64,000 nucleotides of DNA from Cryomorpha ignava (GTDB taxonomy: Bacteria; Bacteroidota; Bacteroidia; Flavobacteriales_D; Cryomorphaceae): contig NZ_JAAGVY010000026.1 in assembly GCF_010686655.1 (NCBI RefSeq), positions 1 through 64,000 on the forward strand. The letters run 5' to 3'. Under the pieces are notes generated by a model that saw nothing but the letters and a program-made list of their open reading frames with translations, searched no databases and was not told the origin of the DNA. Of the stretch, positions 39,122 through 45,730 are shown piece after piece. The position numbers and the translations under genes are program-made. Numbering within the stretch: the first letter of the stretch is position 1; the number at the start of each line of letters is the position of its first letter.

Positions 39122-39843
39122 TATTTCAATTTTTGCTGTATTGAATTGATTTTTTCTGCGAAAGGCGATTCAGATACAGGACTTACCTTTTTAATGGCCT
39201 CAGTATTTTCAGTTTTCAGCCAAGACAGTACGGCATACCACTGCGCTTTTGCTTGAAATTTTGATGAGTTTTCCAACATCACTTTCTCAAAGTAGGGAAG
39301 TGCTTCGATGTATTTTTCCTGATTAAAAAAAGAAGCGCCCAGATAATAGGTAATCGTTAAATTTTTGGGATTTTCAGCACTCAAAACTGTCCACTTCTCA
39401 ATAGATTTATCATATTTTTCTGCCTTATAATCTACCATGGCGTCGTGAAAGCTGTAATCTGCAGATGCACTCATTGGTACAGGAAGACCGGGGTCTACAG
39501 TGCTATACTGAGCAAATAGTGCATCATTATTAGATTGAAAATTTAAAGCCCAAACACTTATTGCAATAAGTGCTGCGATTCCGGCAGCAATTGCAAACCA
39601 ATTATTCTTAGACGATTTAGTTTCAAGAATCACAGTGTTGTGAATATCATTTAGGCTTTCTTTTAATCCACCGGCCTCAATGCTTAATTGAAGTTCTTTT
39701 TGAATGGCAACTTCTTCCTGAAGTTCTTGATTGTTTTTTAATTCGGCCTCAAACTCCTGTTTTTCAAGAACCATCATTTTGCCTTGCAGATAGTTCTCTA
39801 TCCTGCCAAAATCTTCAGGCGATATATTGTGTATTGAATTCAT
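39121..39843 (-). CDS. Single-pass membrane protein with periplasmic TPRs, putative anti-sigma partner
   Basis: The 240-aa product has a cytoplasmic N-terminus of about 80 residues (MNSIHNISPEDFGRIENYL), one membrane helix at about 83-100 (FAIAAGIAALIAISVWAL) and a C-terminal part with TPR-like helices (DAMVDYKAEKYDKSIEKW, AALPYFEKVM-type). It starts 10 bp after the ECF sigma stop and shares one base with the CHAT gene. By position it is the likely anti-sigma factor. The periplasmic TPRs could contact the TPR array of the CHAT protein. Confidence 0.7.
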   Translation of the reverse strand: MNSIHNISPEDFGRIENYLQGKMMVLEKQEFEAELKNNQELQEEVAIQKELQLSIEAGGLKESLNDIHNTVILETKSSKNNWFAIAAGIAALIAISVWALNFQSNNDALFAQYSTVDPGLPVPMSASADYSFHDAMVDYKAEKYDKSIEKWTVLSAENPKNLTITYYLGASFFNQEKYIEALPYFEKVMLENSSKFQAKAQWYAVLSWLKTENTEAIKKVSPVSESPFAEKINSIQQKLK

Positions 39844-39853
39844 GTTAAAGGGG

Positions 39854-40429
39854 TTAAGATAAATTATTAGTATGAAAACTTCTAAGCTTTTTCATACATC
39901 GGTACTTTAATGTTTTTACAGTTCCCGGGTCGTGATCCAGTTCAGAACCTATTTCTTCAAGGCTCATTTTCTGGTAGTAAAACCTGTTTAAAATGGCTTT
40001 GCATTTTTCGTCCAGATTTTTATACAATTCAGTGAGGTATTGCATTCTGCTATCCTCTTCCTCATTGTAATCATTATCGGCAGTTTCTTCTGGCTGATTT
40101 TCGTGAACCAGGCGCACAGTAGCTTTATGGGCTTTTGATTTAAGCTTATCGAGCCATTTAAACTTGGCGATTTGAAAAATATATCCACCAATGGTTTTAC
40201 CGCCTTGTAGCTCAAATTTGCCTTCTTTTACATTTATCCAGGCGGCCACTATAGCTTCCTGATAAATGTCCTTGGCATCTGCTTCTTTACCACTATTTTG
40301 AAGAATGTACATTTCGACGCTTTTATAGTTTTGCGCATAGATTTGCTCCATGCACTTGCGGTCATTCTGAATAAATCCCTCGGTAAGCTCGTGATCTGGA
40401 ACTTTAAAATTGACTTTTATTTGTTTCAC
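39854..40429 (-). CDS. ECF-type RNA polymerase sigma factor
   Basis: The 191-aa product has sigma region 2 (KEADAKDIYQEAIVAAWINV ... YIFQIAKFKWLDKLK) and a C-terminal region 4 HTH (YYQKMSLEEIGSELDHDPGTVKTLKYRCMKKLR). The start is GTG at 40429, preceding MKQIKVNFKV-type sequence; no better ATG lies upstream of region 2. It is the first gene of the sigma/TPR-membrane/CHAT operon and would direct expression of the operon or a wider regulon. No clear cognate promoter is visible in the 208-bp gap upstream. Confidence 0.88.
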   Translation of the reverse strand: MKQIKVNFKVPDHELTEGFIQNDRKCMEQIYAQNYKSVEMYILQNSGKEADAKDIYQEAIVAAWINVKEGKFELQGGKTIGGYIFQIAKFKWLDKLKSKAHKATVRLVHENQPEETADNDYNEEEDSRMQYLTELYKNLDEKCKAILNRFYYQKMSLEEIGSELDHDPGTVKTLKYRCMKKLRSFHTNNLS

Positions 40430-40637
40430 AAATTAAATCTCAATGTAACATTATCCAATGTTAAAGATTTATTTTGATGGATGCAATAGTTTACCGGGTT
40501 TTCATTTCAAAATAACTTGTATTTGCCTTCTTATCGAGAGCCGTCTAGAAAGGTGAACACGATTTGTGGAAATCGGATGGAAATTTGGCATCCTTTTTTG
40601 GAAGGAGCTAATGGGCCGGCGATTTTTGATAGTGAAA

Positions 40638-41345
40638 TTAGAATTGCGAAAAGTAATATGTGAAAATCATTCCGGCTAATATAGCTAGTCCAAAGCTCAT
40701 CAGGGTGCCTATTAGAATGTATTCGGTTAGCTTTCGGTCTTTGGCGCGGGTGAGGTCACCAAATCTAAAGATAGATTTTGCAGCCATTAAAAAACCAATT
40801 GCCCCCCATTGGCCTATTAGAATGAATCCAAAAACTAAAGCGCGCTCAAGCATGCCGATGTACGAACCGGCTTTTGGTAGTGCTTTCTGGCTTTGTCCCT
40901 CTTCGGTCATCTCGTTGCCCCAGTGGCTTAATGCCTGATATATAAAGAATGAGGCAGGCCGGGTTAAGAAAATCAAAGCTGTGCCTCCAGCCAAAAGAGC
41001 AGCTGAAATTTCTATCTTAGGAACTTGTGTTATATATGCCCATACAGCCACCATAACTATGAGGTGGAGCAGTTGATCTAGAAAAAACCACGTCTGTTTA
41101 TTCTTCTCATTTTGAAACTGCAACTTGCTGCCATCTATCAAAAAATGAAATACCGTAATGATAAGTGCAGCAACCCAATGGTTTAAACCGGCAATGAGAA
41201 GCAGCAGAGCAAAATGAACGACTGTATGTATATATAATTGTGGTGATCGCCATTTTAGATTGTTCTTTTGTCCGATTGACTTGGCGGTTTGCAGAAAGAA
41301 GTCACCGATTAAGTGCGCCAGAATAAATTTTATTAATAGACTCAT
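40638..41345 (-). CDS. DUF3307 integral membrane protein
   Basis: The 235-aa product has about six hydrophobic helices. The N-terminal LIKFILAHLIGDFFLQT and the IHTVVHFALLLL and VFHFLIDGSK motifs are typical of DUF3307, with conserved His/Asp residues (H11, D15, H40, H44 and D71 regions) within or next to membrane segments. No function is known for the family. It overlaps the SatD-family gene by 4 bp (ATGA), so the two are almost surely one operon under the palindrome-array promoter. Confidence 0.82.
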   Translation of the reverse strand: MSLLIKFILAHLIGDFFLQTAKSIGQKNNLKWRSPQLYIHTVVHFALLLLIAGLNHWVAALIITVFHFLIDGSKLQFQNEKNKQTWFFLDQLLHLIVMVAVWAYITQVPKIEISAALLAGGTALIFLTRPASFFIYQALSHWGNEMTEEGQSQKALPKAGSYIGMLERALVFGFILIGQWGAIGFLMAAKSIFRFGDLTRAKDRKLTEYILIGTLMSFGLAILAGMIFTYYFSQF

Positions 41346-41956
41346 TCGGTAAAGAGTTTGATGCGGTAAGTATAATAATCTATCAGAGAAAAAATCTCAT
41401 CGGCGTGTGCAACGCGTAGGCGGGCACTTACCGATGGCTGTGTAATACCAAGCTTTTTAGACAATTCTATTTGCGAAATCCCGGGGTTGGTAAATGCAAA
41501 GTAAAGCGCTTTTGCCGACGACTGTGTCCAATCTGTTGTTAACCCTTCAGCAAGCTGTAGCATAATGTTTAGCTCTTTGGTGAGCTGTTTATCGTCGCAG
41601 CTAAGTATCAGGTTTTGCTTTTTGGATTGAATGAGGTCAAAGGCTTCGCCGCTGTGTATAAATGCCGGGCCATTGCTTAGCGTTACCGCATTTGCTCTAA
41701 ATTCTACGTTTCCCAATCCTATGGAAATGCGCACGTCAAGCTGTTCAATAGTTTTTATCCCTGCTTTTAACTGAAATACCGCTTTAAAGGCGTCTTCTGC
41801 ATCTAATTCCAGTTGAAAACTATCACCGCGATAAATTTCCCAATCTTTTGGTGTTTTGCCAAATGTGTTGAGCACTTCTTTTAAAAGATTAATCCACTCT
41901 TGTGGGCTTTCCACATTTCTCGAATCAATGATGTCACCGGTAAGCACTGCTCTCAT
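41342..41956 (-). CDS. SatD-family protein with cyclase-like N-domain and C-terminal HTH
   Basis: The 204-aa product starts at the ATG at 41956 (MRAVLTGDIIDSR); the frame is open upstream only to a TTG inside the palindrome array. Residues 1-130 show GDI at 7-9, RGDSFQ at 43-48, RISIGLG at 76-82 and NGPAF near 95. This pattern resembles class III nucleotidyl cyclases (first metal Asp, GD turn, GIGxG strand). Residues of about 159-190 form a helix-turn-helix (SQIELSKKLGITQPSVSARLR). SatD is named from a streptococcal acid-tolerance operon; its biochemistry is not established to my knowledge. It is likely a DNA-binding regulator of its own operon. Confidence 0.75.
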   Translation of the reverse strand: MRAVLTGDIIDSRNVESPQEWINLLKEVLNTFGKTPKDWEIYRGDSFQLELDAEDAFKAVFQLKAGIKTIEQLDVRISIGLGNVEFRANAVTLSNGPAFIHSGEAFDLIQSKKQNLILSCDDKQLTKELNIMLQLAEGLTTDWTQSSAKALYFAFTNPGISQIELSKKLGITQPSVSARLRVAHADEIFSLIDYYTYRIKLFTE

Positions 41957-41992
41957 TCCTTGAGGACGTATAAAATAAAGGTTTGAAAATAT

Positions 41993-42000
41993 CAAATATA
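41993..42000 (-). promoter_or_regulatory. -7 element of the satD-DUF3307 operon, inside palindrome 1
   Basis: On the minus strand it reads TATATTTG, a full TAnnTTTG match, ending 37 bp upstream of the ATG at 41956. Its first four bases are the outer TATA of the palindrome nearest the gene. The same octamer recurs at 42051-42058 beside palindrome 3. No good -33 element is seen, so activation or an unusual promoter is possible. Confidence 0.55.
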
Positions 42001-42190
42001 GATTAAATACGCTATAGTCACCAGATATAGACTCAATTATCTATAAACACCAAATATAGATGAATGAATCTATAAATCGAAAATATAGAGTAAACACTCT
42101 ATAACCTGCTAATATAGACTAAAAGCTCTATAATTGTAAAATATAGAGTTAAAGCTCTATAATTTTCCAGTATAGAGGGAAAGCTCTATA
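41997..42190. repeat. Operator array: seven 20-bp palindromes TATAGA-N8-TCTATA with 29-bp period
   Basis: Palindromes start at 41997, 42026, 42055, 42084, 42113, 42142 and 42171, each 20 bp long and separated by 9-bp spacers of unrelated sequence. Copies 2-7 keep all twelve arm bases; copy 1 keeps eleven (GCTATA at its right arm). The central eight bases vary, although GC before the right arm recurs in copies 5-7. A degenerate TATAGGCTC at 42208 may be a decayed eighth site. The array fills the space between the SatD start and the tRNA terminator. A multi-site operator is the simplest reading. Confidence 0.9.
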
Positions 42191-42250
42191 TTCCTTCATA
42201 AAAAAGATATAGGCTCTTTAAAAAAGGCTAAATCGAAAAAAATTGGTCAT

Positions 42251-42278
42251 AAAAAAAGACCGTCTAAAGACGGCCTTT
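42251..42278 (-). terminator. Rho-independent terminator after tRNA-Lys
   Basis: On the minus strand GGCCGTC pairs with GACGGTC (one G-T pair) around TTTA, followed by seven T residues. It starts 5 bp from the tRNA 3' end and separates it from the palindrome array. Confidence 0.85.
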
Positions 42279-42282
42279 TTAG

Positions 42283-42355
42283 TGATCCCGCTGGGGTTCG
42301 AACCCAGGACCCCAACATTAAAAGTGTTGTGCTCTACCAGCTGAGCTACGGAATC
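42283..42355 (-). tRNA. tRNA-Lys (anticodon TTT)
   Basis: The 73-nt cloverleaf has acceptor GATTCCG pairing with CGGGATC (one T-G wobble), D-arm AGCTCAGCTGGTAGAGCA, anticodon loop CTTTTAA with TTT, and T-arm GGGTTCGAACCCC-type. The discriminator base is A. CCA is not encoded. Confidence 0.96.
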
Positions 42356-42432
42356 TTTTCGCTAATGCGGGTGCAAATATACGGGCTTACTTTAATCTGG
42401 CAAGAAGTTTTTTCAAAAAATGTTTTTGATAA

Positions 42433-43596
42433 CTATTCTACTACCGGACATCGTTCAAAAGGTATAGTTCTATCAAATAAAAAACGATAGGTTTTCATCT
42501 CTCTATATCGCGCAGCACCAAGGTTTTCGCATACTTTTATCATCTTCGGATTGAAGTCGCCAACCCAGGTCATAACGATTTCATCGTATTGCTTAATTTT
42601 TTTTAAATAATCTCCGGCCCAATGAATCATTGCACCTTCTACACCCATGCCGTGCCATTTCTTTGACACGCCAAAAACGATTCCCACCATCGTGCGAGGT
42701 GTACCTTTCCACTTGTGATACAAGAACTTGAGTTTTCCAATCCAGTTCAAATTTCCGTCTACATATTTAAAAATCTCGTTTAACTCGGGGATATTTATAA
42801 AAAACGCAATAGGCTCATCATTTTGATAGGCGAAGAAGACAATTCGTTTATCGATAACCGGTTTTAAAGATTTCATGATCTTTTGAGCTCCCTCCATCTT
42901 CATGGGCTTAAAATTGTCGTGCCCACCCCAAGAAGCATTATAAACCGTTCTAAAATCTTCAGCAACCTCGGTAAGCGATTTGCCAACCACATTGCATACG
43001 CGAATATTTGATACATCTTTTAAACGCTCAATTTTACGTATAAAGACTTCTTGAACCGGCATATACACGGGACGCTTGTATAGGTACTGATTAAAATATG
43101 TTTCAAAACCATAGTTTTCAAGCAAGGTGGGGTAGTGCGGTGGGTTGTAATTCATGGCATAGCTGTTGGGGTCGGTAAAATTGCTGGTAAGGCAGCCCCA
43201 AAATTGGTTCCGCTCTCCCAGATTTACCGGACCATCCATAGCCTCCATACCTTCTGATGTAAGCCAGTTTTTTGCAGTATCGAGTATAAAATTGGCTATT
43301 TCCTGATCGTTGACCGATTCAAAAAAGCCCATTCCCCCTGTGGGCTGATTTTCAGTATAAGCCGTTTTGGGATTTACAAAAGCAGCTACACGACCTATTA
43401 ATTCATCTTTAGCATTATAAAAAACCCAGCGTTCGGCTTTTCCATCTTTTAAAAGCTTATTCTTATCAGGATTAAAAACTTTCTCAATATCCTGAATAAT
43501 ATGCGGAATGTAGTTTGGATCATTGGCATAAATAATTTTTGCCATATCGTGAAAGGCTTTTATTGAAAGATTATCGTCAACGGGAATAGCACGCAT
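42433..43596 (-). CDS. GNAT-fold acyltransferase-like protein, substrate unknown
   Basis: The 387-aa cytoplasmic product has no signal peptide. The first half has ELIGRVAAFVNP and the motif DGPVNLGERNQFWG. The second half ends with a GNAT-like strand-helix unit (IVFFAYQNDEPIAFFINIPELN, then MVGIVFGVSKKWHGMGVEGAMIHWAGDYLKK), which matches the acetyl-CoA-binding loop of N-acyltransferases. Proteins of this length are widespread and unannotated in Bacteroidota. The ATG at 43596 is preceded by a TATTTTCG element (43620-43613). It is divergent from aroK. Confidence 0.7.
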   Translation of the reverse strand: MRAIPVDDNLSIKAFHDMAKIIYANDPNYIPHIIQDIEKVFNPDKNKLLKDGKAERWVFYNAKDELIGRVAAFVNPKTAYTENQPTGGMGFFESVNDQEIANFILDTAKNWLTSEGMEAMDGPVNLGERNQFWGCLTSNFTDPNSYAMNYNPPHYPTLLENYGFETYFNQYLYKRPVYMPVQEVFIRKIERLKDVSNIRVCNVVGKSLTEVAEDFRTVYNASWGGHDNFKPMKMEGAQKIMKSLKPVIDKRIVFFAYQNDEPIAFFINIPELNEIFKYVDGNLNWIGKLKFLYHKWKGTPRTMVGIVFGVSKKWHGMGVEGAMIHWAGDYLKKIKQYDEIVMTWVGDFNPKMIKVCENLGAARYREMKTYRFLFDRTIPFERCPVVE

Positions 43597-43640
43597 AATG
43601 TGTAATTTTATGCGAAAATAGTCTTATCATCGCATTTAGC

Positions 43641-44156
43641 ATGAATGTTTATTTAATTGGATACATGGGTGTTGGTAAAACAACCATCGGCAAACGACTT
43701 TCGCGAAGGCTTGAATATGCTTATTGCGATTTGGATGCCCAAATTGAACTTGAGACAAAATCTTCAATATCAGCTCTTTTTGCAGAAAAGGGTGAAGCTG
43801 CGTTTAGAAAAATTGAAAGTGAAGTTTTATCGAATATTCCTAATAATGGTACTGTGATTTCTACAGGGGGAGGAGCGCCCTGCCACAACGACAATCTAGA
43901 CTTTATGCTCAAAGCAGGGATCGTCGTATGGCTTAAAATGAGTCCCGAAATGATTGTGAGCCGATTATTGCCCGGAAAGGCGAAGCGCCCATTGATAGCA
44001 AAGCTTAAAGACGATGAGCTGCTCGATTTTGTGAAAGCTCATTTGCGGAAACGCGAACCAACCTATAGCAGAGCAGATATAAGCTTAGACGTGAACAATA
44101 TGGACAGCAAAAAAATGGATGATCTGGCTCATATCGTCAGCATTTATTCTAAATAG
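43641..44156 (+). CDS. aroK: Shikimate kinase
   Basis: The 171-aa product phosphorylates shikimate at the 3-position with ATP (fifth step of the shikimate pathway). Walker A is GYMGVGKTT (residues 7-15). The substrate-binding D33 region is in CDLDAQIE, R58 is in AAFRKIE, and the GGG loop is STGGGAPC. The lid arginine lies in KAKRPLI. Length and motifs are standard. aroQ of the same pathway lies 19 kb away at 63278. The 3' end overlaps the convergent phosphoribosyltransferase gene by 13 bp. Confidence 0.95.
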   Translation: MNVYLIGYMGVGKTTIGKRLSRRLEYAYCDLDAQIELETKSSISALFAEKGEAAFRKIESEVLSNIPNNGTVISTGGGAPCHNDNLDFMLKAGIVVWLKMSPEMIVSRLLPGKAKRPLIAKLKDDELLDFVKAHLRKREPTYSRADISLDVNNMDSKKMDDLAHIVSIYSK

Positions 44157-44644
44157 ACCGCATCATTACCCTCGTTAAAAATTACCGAAATATGATCTTG
44201 AATGGTCGTGCTAAGGGTGAGCCCCACAAAATCGGCCTTTATTGGAAATTTTCTGTGCAACCGATCAACCAGCACAACGGTGGTTAAGTTTTTTACAGAA
44301 TACTCCAGAATATGTCTTGCGCCGTAAATTAAAGTACGCCCCGAGTTTAAAACATCATCAATTAATATAACCGATTTTCCATTTAAAATCTCTCCAGAAC
44401 CATTTAATTTTGGAATGTCTAATGGCGATTTTTTATTGATTTTCAGACTTATAAGGGTTACTTTTAGTCCCGAAATATCTTCCAGAATGGGCTTAATTCT
44501 CTCAGCCAAAATTACGCCTTGCTTCTCAATTGCCACAAAGATTATTTCCTTTTCGGAATAGTTAAACTCATAGATTTGATAAGCAATGCGCCGTATTTTT
44601 TGCATAATACTTACATGATCCAATACAAGGGTTCTGTTAGACAT
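44144..44644 (-). CDS. PyrR-like phosphoribosyltransferase
   Basis: The 166-aa type I phosphoribosyltransferase has the PRPP motif VILIDDVLNSGRTL at about residues 95-108. The N-terminal part (HVSIMQKIRRIAYQIYE, FVAIEKQGVILAERI) resembles PyrR, the pyrimidine-operon attenuator with uracil phosphoribosyltransferase activity. RNA-binding function is not shown here and no pyr genes are near, so I give no symbol. I start at the ATG at 44644; the frame reaches a TTG 7 codons upstream. It is divergent from the cytochrome gene. Confidence 0.82.
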   Translation of the reverse strand: MSNRTLVLDHVSIMQKIRRIAYQIYEFNYSEKEIIFVAIEKQGVILAERIKPILEDISGLKVTLISLKINKKSPLDIPKLNGSGEILNGKSVILIDDVLNSGRTLIYGARHILEYSVKNLTTVVLVDRLHRKFPIKADFVGLTLSTTIQDHISVIFNEGNDAVYLE

Positions 44645-44662
44645 ATTTCTCAAACTTTGGGT

Positions 44663-44698
44663 CAAAAATAGTAAATCGCGGTATTCAGACTATATTTG
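44663..44698. promoter_or_regulatory. Divergent pair of -7 elements
   Basis: On the minus strand TATTTTTG (44670-44663) lies 18 bp before the phosphoribosyltransferase ATG. On the plus strand TATATTTG (44691-44698) ends 4 bp before the cytochrome ATG at 44703, implying a leaderless RNA. The whole divergent gap is 58 bp. Confidence 0.45.
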
Positions 44699-44702
44699 AT
44701 TT

Positions 44703-45146
44703 ATGAAAAGGACTGTGATTCTTGTTTTAATTGGGTTTTTAGTTTGGGCTTGCGCCAATACCGACGCTGCCAATACTACCGAAAATAAAAAGACCGAACT
44801 AAAAATGGCCGAGTGGAGCGAGCTGGCTTTGTTGATGCGCGACATTCACAAAGATGCTAAATCATGGCGAAAAGCGATTGATAACGGCACATTTGAGCAA
44901 GATTCAATTGCTATTTACAAGCTGTTGGTAGAAAGCAAACCAACTGATGAAGATGTGGAAGGGCCTGTTTTTGAGGGATTTGCTCAAAACTATCAAATGG
45001 CGCTCGATAGTTTGATGCTTTCTAAAAACATTGATCTCGCCAAAGCGAAATATAACAACCTGGTAACAGCCTGCATTACTTGCCACCAAACTTACTGCCC
45101 CGGCCCGGTAAAGACCATTAGGAAGCTCTATTTCCCTGAAGGTTAA
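44703..45146 (+). CDS. Small c-type cytochrome-like lipoprotein
   Basis: The 147-aa product has a lipoprotein-like signal (VWACANT, C17). A single haem c site, CITCHQTYC, lies near the C-terminus (about residue 124), within a helical domain. The C-terminal placement of CxxCH resembles cytochrome c'-type four-helix bundles. A probable role is electron carriage or gas/peroxide sensing in the periplasm; no partner gene is adjacent. The ATG at 44703 follows a -7 element by only 4 bases. Its end overlaps the convergent methyltransferase by 4 bp. Confidence 0.75.
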   Translation: MKRTVILVLIGFLVWACANTDAANTTENKKTELKMAEWSELALLMRDIHKDAKSWRKAIDNGTFEQDSIAIYKLLVESKPTDEDVEGPVFEGFAQNYQMALDSLMLSKNIDLAKAKYNNLVTACITCHQTYCPGPVKTIRKLYFPEG

Positions 45147-45730
45147 GCTTTCTTTTTTAGCTCAATAAACAACTCTGTACCGGTGCGTGGCTTAATAGAA
45201 TTATGCGCCGTTTCGAAATGAAGGATGTCGAAAAGCTCTTCAAAATAAGGTAGGTATTCTGCTTTGTTGCCGCCAAATGGCGGATGATCTTCGAAGAGAG
45301 GAGTGTTGAATAAGACACCAACCAACTTACCTTGATCTTTTAGCAAATCGTGCATTTTCTCTACATAAGCTCCCCGCAGTTCTGGCGAAAGTGCACAGAA
45401 AAATGTTTGTTCAAAAATGAGGTCATAGTTTTTAGTATGCTCAAAAAAATCACCCAAAATCATATTTTCTTCCGGAAAAGTGGGGAATCGCTTCTTTAGA
45501 TTTTCGAATGCTCCGGGAGCGATATCAATTAAATAGGTGTTCTTAAATCCTTTTTTAATCAAGTATTCTCCTTCGTATGCGTTTCCACACCCGGGAATAA
45601 GAATCTTTATGTTGGTATCGGTAAGCTGGTCAATGTATTCGGTAAGTGGGGTAGAGGCATAGCCAATGTCCCAGCCGGTTTCTGCACTTTCCCAGCGCTC
45701 TTGCCAATAGTTTTTATCGAAGCTCGTCAT
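45143..45730 (-). CDS. Thiopurine-methyltransferase-like SAM-dependent methyltransferase
   Basis: The 195-aa class I methyltransferase starts with the TPMT-family signature FDKNYWQERWESAETGWD. The SAM-binding motif is ILIPGCGNAYEGEYL (about residues 40-54), followed by LIDIAPGA and an EQTFFCALSP segment. Members methylate thiol, halide, selenium or tellurium compounds; the substrate here is unknown. It overlaps rlmD by 4 bp (ATGA), so the two are co-transcribed although their functions look unrelated. Confidence 0.85.
   Translation of the reverse strand: MTSFDKNYWQERWESAETGWDIGYASTPLTEYIDQLTDTNIKILIPGCGNAYEGEYLIKKGFKNTYLIDIAPGAFENLKKRFPTFPEENMILGDFFEHTKNYDLIFEQTFFCALSPELRGAYVEKMHDLLKDQGKLVGVLFNTPLFEDHPPFGGNKAEYLPYFEELFDILHFETAHNSIKPRTGTELFIELKKKA

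Noticed and set aside
41997-42190. CRISPR array
   Set aside because: The period is 29 bp but the conserved part is a 20-bp palindrome with variable centre and 9-bp spacers; CRISPR spacers are longer and no cas gene is near.
42283-42355. tRNA-Lys as an integration site
   Set aside because: I found no direct repeat of its 3' end nearby and the flanking genes look like ordinary chromosomal genes.
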